From assembly GCA_963575645.1 (NCBI GenBank), contig OY754464.1, positions 43,886,192 to 43,950,191 on the forward strand: a DNA stretch of 64,000 nucleotides, written 5' to 3'. The notes beneath the pieces are model-generated. The model searched no databases. It saw only the letters and a program-made list of their open reading frames with translations, and had not been told where the DNA came from. This stretch comes from Xanthostigma xanthostigma. Taxonomy: Eukaryota > Arthropoda > Insecta > Raphidioptera > Raphidiidae. A program made the translations under genes and the position numbers. Positions 57,320-64,000 of this stretch are shown in pieces (the first letter of the stretch is position 1; every line of letters begins with the position of its first letter).

Positions 57320-57498
57320 TATTCAGACAATATTTTTTCTTTATTTCTCCCCTCTGGGCCCAAAATTCAAAAATCGAACGACCGTAGGTTTTAATCTACT
57401 TGGAGACGAATCAAACAAAAACATTTTTTTTAAATCGGTTAAGCCGTTCTTGAGTTACAAATGGTGTAACTAACCCGGATTTGTTTTATATATTAAGA
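57320..57498 (-). mobile_element. Helitron 5' end fragment
   Basis: On the minus strand, after A, it starts TCTTAATATATAAAACAAAT and contains AACTCAAGAACGGCTTAACC, the usual Helitron head phrase, then TTCGTCTCCAAG and CAGAGGGGAG, also found in the dispersed repeat at 39.1 kb. The 3' end is missing. Confidence 0.55.
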
Positions 57499-58028
57499 TA
57501 TGGTTAATGTGAACGTATATATTTGACGTCGAAATTAATTTTGTTTGAGCCTTATTGCCTATATTATTGAAAATAGTGTTATAAACTGTTGTGTTTCAAG
57601 CTTCCGTTAAAACTGAACTGGATGGGTGAGACGGATACTAAGCGTTCCTGTAAAAGTTTGAGGGCAATTATTTTCAAATATGTGTGTTAAAGAGGTGTAT
57701 TCTTATTTGTTTTCAGCATGGAGGTCATTTATATAAATTACGATTTTTTCACAAAAGCTTTTTCTACTTACTTAATAATATGAGAAAATAAAACTTTCAA
57801 AATTACACTCAGCAGTTCAATATATTATGTGTACAATTCAAAATTCAACAAGCCGTGAGGTGGATCGTTTGTGGAATTGGACTGCAGGTGATACTCACAT
57901 CACCAATAAACAACATTACATATTAGATGAAAAATATTTTTAAAAATTCAAACGGCTGATCATATGGAAACCGAAATTTAGTAAAATGCTTAGCATATAA
58001 ATATGACCAGCCCTATTGTTTTTGGGGA
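57499..58028. other. No gene seen
   Basis: AT-rich spacer without credible ORFs or repeats that I can pair. Confidence 0.35.
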
Positions 58029-58100
58029 GAATTGGCGCAGAAGAAATATGTAGGTACTACAACCCTAGTTGTAGTACATATTTCTTCTGCGCCAATTACT
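58029..58100. repeat. Perfect ~32-bp-stem hairpin from an NRF1-module fragment
   Basis: ATTGGCGCAGAAGAAATATG and its exact inverse (CATATTTCTTCTGCGCCAAT) flank a short centre around ACAACCCTAGTTGT. The arms are a piece of the GCGCATGCGC module that has lost half of its core. Confidence 0.85.
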
Positions 58101-58102
58101 AG

Positions 58103-58291
58103 GCAGGGGCAACAGGGGTACGTGTCCGCTGGCCTGGTCTCAGACGGAAGGAGAAAGTTCAAATTTCAAAAAGATTCGCTTTATATTTAAAAAAAACTGT
58201 AGGTACGTCTTGTAAAAACTTTTTGGAAACCTGTTCAAAAATAGTAACCCAGGTCTTGCAAAGTGCCCCAAAAAAGCTAGTTACGGCCCTG
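58103..58291. mobile_element. hAT-like fragment
   Basis: It starts CAGGGGCAACAGGGG and ends AAAAAAGCTAGTTACGGCCCTG. The right end also occurs at 735-752. The terminal repeats are imperfect and no 8-bp duplication was found, so it is an old or chimeric copy. Confidence 0.5.
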
Positions 58292-59884
58292 GCTTCAATG
58301 TTATTTTTTCTATTTCAATAATATACTTGCCGTAACTATTTATAATTCTATTTATTTTTGCAAGAAGGTTTTATAATAAAATGTTGCGCACGCGTGTATG
58401 CGTATGCCGTATGCGTACCTGCTTGCGCGCGTGTGTTTGTGTGTGCGTATGGGATGTATTTCTGTGTGTAACCAGTTTTACTTCTGTCGTGTGTAGTGTA
58501 GAATAGTGTAAATAATTTATTGATTATATTCGTTTCGGCTGCTTTTTTATGAAAGAAAATTGCGCAAATAATAAAATACTGGCATGTAACCAAACTGTAT
58601 TTTCTGAGATAAGGATTTTATTTTTTTCTTTTATTGGTCATCAGAAAAATTAATTAAATTTACTTTATGCTTAGATACCTACTTGATATAATATACAAAA
58701 CATAAATCTGATTAGGCTCTAATATTTGTAATAAAAAGTCCGAGATGTTGAAACAAGCACTTCAACGACTAAAAAATTTAACAACCATTAAACTGTGATA
58801 TCGTAAAAACAAGGTAGTGTAGGGAAATAAAAGGTTATGTCATTAAAAAAGAGAACAAGTTAAGAAAAAACTGGAAACTGAGCGCAGATTCAATTACAAT
58901 GTCAGATATCTAAGAAACGTAAGCGTCGTAAAACTGACAATAAAATAAATTATATGAGTGGGGTTAGAAATAACGACAAGTACCTATAGTTTACAACGAC
59001 TGTCTTTTTTTACATCGCATCGTGATCATGATTTCAGCACTTATTTCAGACCAAATGACCAATAATATACAAGATAATACAATATTTACAAATATGTTTA
59101 TGTGTAACATATATTTCATCCACCGGGAGCCAAAACTTGAAATGTGATTTATGATCGTGTTATTACATATGAAACTCGAGAAAGCATATTTTTTAGTTCC
59201 CAGTACCTACATTTGGAAGTTATTGTAATGGTTCGAAAATAGAAATTAAAGTTTTCAACATAATATTTTTATGTAGCAACACTACAATATTTTACAAGCT
59301 TTTATTTAGTTTCACCTCTCCCGGTGTCTGTCTGTCTGTTTGAAATCAAATCTTGTAAGTTTAATTTGACTCACTTTCCGGTTTCCGAATGAGCTGAAAT
59401 CTTTCATACGTATCTAGTTCTGATGACAATATAATATAATAATAACTAATTGACCGATCCGGCTTTCGTCCGGATGCAAATCGCTCTTTTATTAAAGCAC
59501 AATAAAAACTTCAAAATAAAATTAATAGTAAAAAGAACATTTTTAAAAACAAGCTTTTAAATGCTGTAACAAGAAGAAAATAAACTTTAAATTCTACTAA
59601 TGTAAATGCACCGAGAGTTTCCGTACAAACTTGTAGGTGGTAATGACCTAGTAGTCGATCCACCCTTAAATTAAATTAAAAAAAAAAAAACTTTAAATTA
59701 AATCAAACACAACTATTCATTTCATTATACAATTTATATGATATAAAAGCTTGTCGCAACATTTTCCTGTGTAAATAAACACGAACACAATATGTAACTC
59801 GATCTTGACACAAGTAATTCTAAGAAAAAATATATGTATTTCATAAAATAAATTTACACACGAAAATCTCGCGACAAGCTTATA
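58292..59884. other. No gene seen
   Basis: AT-rich DNA with a GTGTGTGC-rich tract near 58385-58450 and a repeat-like phrase GTGTCTGTCTGTCTGTTTG near 59325. No credible ORF. Confidence 0.4.
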
Positions 59885-60421
59885 CAGTGTGGTCACTTAA
59901 GTGTGCGTCATATGGGAAAATTTTTAATTAAATGCACAACCAAAATACAAATATTTCCAAAAGTTGGTGCATGTCCGATAATCATTTTAGGTGCTCTTAG
60001 AATTGTTGAAACTCAAACAGCATACAGGGTGGGTCAAAAAATATAAAAATTTTACAAGAGTAAAGTGCCCTTATTTTTTTTTTTTTTGAAAAACCAAAAT
60101 TATAATTTTTTTGAAAATTTGTTTTTATACTTACCTTAAACACACTAATAAATTATTCAAAATCAAATCAAAGTCGCATAACTTTGTTCAAATTCAGGCA
60201 TATTTGTAAAATTAACTTAGATTTTTAATTTTTTATGGAATCACAAACTTTATGTTTGTTGCAACGATATTAAACACCCTGTATGCTGTTTGAGTTCCAA
60301 CAATTCTAAGAGTACCTAAAATGATTATCGGACATGCACCAACTTTTGGCAATAGTTGTAGTTTGGTTGTGCATTTAATTAAAAATTTTCCCATATGATG
60401 CACACTTAAGTGACCACACTG
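59885..60421. mobile_element. TA-flanked MITE, CAGTGTGGTCACTTAAG family, copy 2
   Basis: 537 bp, same ends and TA duplication as 4159-4701 but with the loop in the opposite orientation. The loop again has ends of CAGGGTG/CACCCTG type. It lies nine bases from the Helitron that follows. Confidence 0.87.
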
Positions 60422-60430
60422 TATATCATA

Positions 60431-61346
60431 CTAGCGGCCCTGTACGTGCTTCGCTACACATAAAGTGAAATAATAAAAAAAATTAATTAAAACATCTATC
60501 TATTTTATTAATTGCTAGCTATTTTAAAATATACATGTGCGTATATGTGTGTATGGAAATATATATGACTGCATACGTCAATAAAAAATAGCGTAAAGTA
60601 TTCGTGGATAACTGGTCTTTAAAACACTTGCTCTATTTCGAGGGTTCACTCCGGCTGCGCCGTCGTGCTCGAAAAAAAAATAGCGTAAAGTATTCGTGGA
60701 TAACTGGTCTTTAAAACACTTGCCGGTACTTGTAAAACTGATTCGCCGTCATCTTGATCTATGATATTGCATCTTTCACTTCAAATTTAGGCTAAAAATG
60801 TATTTATTAAATTTATTTATTAAAATTACTCACCTATAATAATAACTGTTTTTAACTTTCTTTAAAATACGTATTTATTTTAAGTTTCACTTGGATAGTA
60901 ATTAAAGATTAACTGTCATAATATTTTGAAAACAATTGTTTCATTGTTTGTATAAAATTCCAAAACCTTTTTACAATATTTAAGTATTTTCATAAAATGC
61001 CACTTCGTTGTAATTTTATAACTCAAGAACGGGCTCACCTATCCAAACCAAATTTTTAGGCTTTGTTCGGACTATTTAGTAGATGGTTTATGTGAAGTTT
61101 GCACAAAATCGGTCGAGCGGTTCTTCATTTATCACATTTTTTATATATCTTGGCATTGATTTTTATAGATATTTGTTACAAAAAATGTGATAAATGAAGA
61201 ACCGCTCGACCGATTTTGAGCAAACTTCACATAAACCATCTACTAAATAGTCCGAACAAAGCCTAAAAATTTGGTTTGGATAGGTGAGCCCGTTCTTGAG
61301 TTATAAAATTACAACGAAAAGTGGCATTGATTTTTATATATATAGA
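60431..61346 (-). mobile_element. Helitron (916 bp) on the minus strand
   Basis: The minus strand starts, after A, with TCTATATATATAAAAATC and the head phrase AACTCAAGAACGGGCTCACC, and ends AAGCACGTACAGGGCCGCTAG followed by T (last part CAGGGCCGCTAG). Near the 5' end a second, inverted copy of the head (60995-61160) makes a palindrome with it. No helicase gene, so non-autonomous. Confidence 0.72.
60995..61340. repeat. Head-to-head palindrome inside the Helitron
   Basis: About 165-bp arms run from TGCCACTTCGTTGTAATTT inwards to TAAATGAAGAACCGC-type sequence. They mirror each other around 61168, with few mismatches. Confidence 0.85.
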
Positions 61347-61789
61347 TAAACTTATATATAAATTGATTTAATTTAAAGTCTATTTTCTTCTTTTTTGAGC
61401 ATTTAGAAAAATGTTTTTTTACTATTATTAATTTGTTTACACTATTTTTGAAATATGCGCGTGTGCGTATGTACGTACGAAGCATTTCTTTCTAGAACGA
61501 AGTCTCGGGAAGAAAAAATGAAATCGACTACTTTGGAATACCAATCGACGCACATTAACGTAGGTATATAAATATGCTCTGAAAAAAATGAATTCATTTT
61601 TTTTTTGTTTAATTGAAAAGACTCCTGAAAAATTGATTTTACACAAAATTTCGCGAATAAAAAATGATATCGATTTCGTTAGACTGTCATTCAAAACGTG
61701 TTAACGTGATTTTGGTCCAAATTTTTTTTTATAAAAATAGGAAGGCCAAAGTCTAACCGTTTTTTAAACAAGAAAAAACTGCAAAAGGT
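61347..61789. other. No gene seen
   Basis: AT-rich spacer; the short minus-strand open frames lack recognisable motifs. Confidence 0.35.
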
Positions 61790-61955
61790 ATTTCACAATT
61801 TTTCGAACCTAATTTCCCATAATATATACAGCCCAGCGTTGAAGTTTGAAAATCGGTGTATATTTTTAATGACACTTTGAGCTTAATAATATAATTTAAT
61901 TTACTTAATTTAAGAAAAAAATAAAACTTGAAAAATCGGTAGGTATCAATGTAAC
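61790..61955 (+). repeat. Solo head fragment of the NRF1-module family
   Basis: TTTGAAAATCGGTGTATATT, then TGAGCTTAATAATATAATTT and AAGAAAAAAATAAAACTTG match the head of the giant palindrome (34860-34950). No module follows. Confidence 0.6.
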
Positions 61956-62165
61956 AACAAATAAACATTTCTGATACAGGTACGGAATCAGAAACTATAA
62001 GATCATTCGTCGTTTCGGAATCGAAGCTCCGTAACATTCCTGCCGCTAAATAACTGTATCGAAGATAATTTTCAAACCATCCTCAATGATTAGTGTATTA
62101 TTTGTTTTTTATAGGCGCGCAGCAGCTGGGCTATATGCGTCGTAGTGTGATTTAGTTGTATTAAT

Positions 62166-62181
62166 ATGGCGGAATCATTGG
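62166..62181 (+). CDS. Putative host gene, coding exon 1 (MAESL-G)
   Basis: ATGGCGGAATCATTGG followed directly by the donor GTAAGT. The context TTAATATGGCGG is favourable for initiation, and the 5' side (GCGCAGCAGCTGGG) is GC-richer than the surroundings. The phase joins exon 2 exactly. Only five whole codons lie in this exon. I do not recognise the product. Confidence 0.5.
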
Positions 62182-62291
62182 GTAAGTAATGAAAGGTAAG
62201 CAATATAAGGAAGATAATATAAGGAAAGTAATATACAGCAGAGATATTGTTGAAATTGTACATGTGTTAATGAATTATTTTTTTGTTTCAG

Positions 62292-62376
62292 GTGCTAGTT
62301 TGTTAAATGAGGTGAATCAAACTACTGTCTTCAAGGAAACTAAAGAGTTTTGTCAGGTTCTGTTGATAGTCACCAA
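62292..62376 (+). CDS. Putative host gene, coding exon 2
   Basis: The acceptor TTTTTTTGTTTCAG precedes it and the donor GTAAGTCG follows at 62377. Joined to exon 1 the reading is MAESLGASLLNEVNQTTVF and then KETKEFCQVLLIVT, with no stop and matching phase on both sides. If the donor were not used, the frame would stop four bases later, giving a 34-residue peptide. The remaining exons would lie beyond the window, so the downstream LINE would be in an intron. The helical, hydrophobic-spaced peptide gives no family. Spliced RNA evidence would decide. Confidence 0.5.
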
Positions 62377-62559
62377 GTAAGTCGGGTAAGTTATTAGGTA
62401 GGGTTGTTGAAATTCTGTTATTGTTTTATATGTTCTATTGTTACGGGTATGTTATTGCATGGTTGGCACTTAGGAACTATGCATGTGTTAGTTGGGTATG
62501 ACCTATACGTAATCGAGCTATTGTGGTCTCGTGCTTCCTTTTATTTTGAATAGATGTAA

Positions 62560-63695
62560 CCCATGATTTGGTGTCGATTTGTATTCCCATTCTGTGTATA
62601 TGTCTTTTTTTAGCTGTTTAGAGATATCTTCAAACGGAATTTCCTGTGTGTCAAAGGGGTCGAGCGTTCATTCTGCCACTTTCTTTGCAAGTTTATAAGC
62701 TGTTTCATTTCCGAATATGTCACAGTGTCCTAGCATCCAGCAAAAGTTGATCTCCTTCCCTTGTTCTTGAAGTTTCGCTAGTTGGTTAACTAAATCTATT
62801 TTCAATAGGTGTTTGCGATTTTCGGATTTTAAGGCTTGGATGGTACTTTTTGAGTCGGTAAGTATGATAAAGTTTTTTATTTTGTCCTGATTAAAGATAT
62901 AAGATAGTACTTTTTTAATAGTGTAAAGCTCGTCGGAGTATACCGAGTATTGATTTGGGAGTTTAAACAGGTGTTCTTCTTCGTCGACCTAAAACGCGCA
63001 TCCAACGTTGTCATTTATTTTGAACCCATGCAAATTTTTGTGTGCTCGTTATATTTTTCTATTTTTTTTAAGAAGTCCTTTTTGTAGATTATTGGCAGCG
63101 TCGTGTTCTTCGTTAGATACTCAAGACTTTGATCAATTTTAGCTGGTAGTTACTTCCAAGGAGGTAATTTTATTTTAGAATTTGTTAAAACTTTATTTTT
63201 AAATTCATTAGGTGTATGTTTTATGATGTAGGCTGTTTACTTTTTAATTCATAGAGTTTGCTGTAAGGAGGATTTTTGATCCTATGTCTTAATAGGTGGT
63301 TTTCTTGGGAAATTATTTTTAAAGTATGCTTTTCACAGATAAATTTACTCCTGAATTTTAAAGATGGTTTTCCGGTCTTTACACAGATGCTGATCGAAGG
63401 GCTAATGTGAAATGCTCCTGAGGCTAGACGTAGACCTTGATGATGAATGGAATTTAATTTATTGAGCGACGTTTTAGGTGCTGAGCTATATATTTATAAC
63501 TGAAGTCTAGACATGATTGGATAGTAGATTTGTAAATTTTTAGTAGCGATGCTCAATTCGCACCCCAGCTTTGTTTGCTCAGAACTTTTATTAAGTTCAT
63601 TTGTGTCTGGCATTTGGTTTACAGATGAACTATGTGTGTTTTCCAGTTTAGATTCTGGTCATATATTATGCCTAAAAATTTTACAACAAAAAAGC
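62560..63695 (-). pseudogene. LINE ORF2 C-terminal part (RT end and RNase H), broken
   Basis: From right to left on the minus strand: KFLGIIYDQNLNWKTHI, the conserved reverse-transcriptase tail of I/Jockey-type LINEs, several frame-broken pieces, then RNase H: YSDELYTIKKVLSYIF, the TDSKSTIQALKSE box and WMLGHCDIFGNETAYKLAK, where the catalytic Asp and the His region can be recognised. Many stops and shifts occur (for example a stop just before VDEEEHLF at about 62990). An RNase H domain in ORF2 points to an I-related clade rather than plain Jockey. The 3' side to about 62400 may be its untranslated tail. Confidence 0.82.
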
Positions 63696-64000
63696 CTCTC
63701 AGATTTTTGACAATTATTCAAAAAATATAAACGATAACGGAAATTGAAAAAAAAAGATTCTCAGGAGAGAAAATTTCCAATAAAAACGTCCCACCTCCCC
63801 CACTCCATTTCTATTATTTATAGTTTTAATTTAACGTTGAAAATAGGGCTCCGTGCGGCCTTTACGGCTCGAGCCTGTTGAGAGAGTACAACACATAAAA
63901 TATTTTTTATAGTATTAAATAACAATTGAAAAATCTGAATAAATTATGGTGTCATCATAAAACTTGAAAGAATAAAGTTCCGTTGAAAAAATATGTTTAA
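63696..64000. other. No gene seen
   Basis: Spacer, AT-rich except for GCTCCGTGCGGCCTTTACGG near 63849. Nothing could be assigned. Confidence 0.35.

Overview
The window is eukaryotic, AT-rich and almost entirely made of transposable elements. The element set fits an arthropod, most likely an insect: Jockey/I-type LINEs, a Tc1/mariner transposase of DD41D spacing, a ZMYM1-like hAT, a Ty3/gypsy LTR element, a DIRS remnant, Helitrons, and a Helentron-type (DINE-like) element. I cannot name the species. There is no bacterial gene, operon, rRNA gene or CRISPR array. Long inverted repeats are very frequent: I count more than a dozen palindromic or foldback structures, from about 70 bp to 6.4 kb.

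Layout. 1-2703: a minus-strand LINE (gag-like ORF1, then the ORF2 endonuclease running off the left edge), split by small insertions. 2704-4158: a Ty3/gypsy pol fossil carrying a MITE. 4159-4701: a TA-flanked MITE whose sister lies at 59885-60421. 4830-6392: two exon-like blocks on the minus strand that join in frame. 8.1-14.9 kb: stacked foldbacks, including a three-level nest (10525-13703 holding 11705-13626 holding hAT 12292-13217). 15.7-18 kb: foldback, hairpin triplication, and a broken unknown gene whose 5' part is tandemly repeated. 19329-20000: a TTAA-flanked MITE. 20.75-24.5 kb: a DD41D mariner-like transposon whose transposase is split by a 2-kb palindrome. 25132-31281: a Ty3/gypsy element with LTRs that read identical, one of them hit by a Helentron-like element.

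33.6-41.2 kb: a giant palindrome built of roughly 120-bp modules, each carrying a GCGCATGCGC box that matches the consensus bound by NRF1/Erect wing. A hAT-like element with its own 120-bp satellite sits in its left arm. 42.5-47 kb: three further palindromes, one perfect over 174-bp arms and one with arms of about 1.27 kb. 47252-47967: a recent 361-bp tandem duplication. 49.6-54 kb: a DIRS-type fossil containing a 126-bp minisatellite. 54.5-61.4 kb: Helitrons, foldbacks and repeat fragments. 62166-62376: the likely first two exons of a host gene. 62560-63690: a broken minus-strand LINE tail (reverse transcriptase end and RNase H).

Host genes are nearly absent; only the exon pairs near 4.8-6.4 kb and 62.2 kb are candidates. 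The most notable signals are the NRF1/Erect-wing-like modules, the Helentron-like insertion in a young LTR, the perfect palindrome with a hammerhead-like motif, and the in-phase satellites. All family names rest on motifs read by eye; no database search was run.
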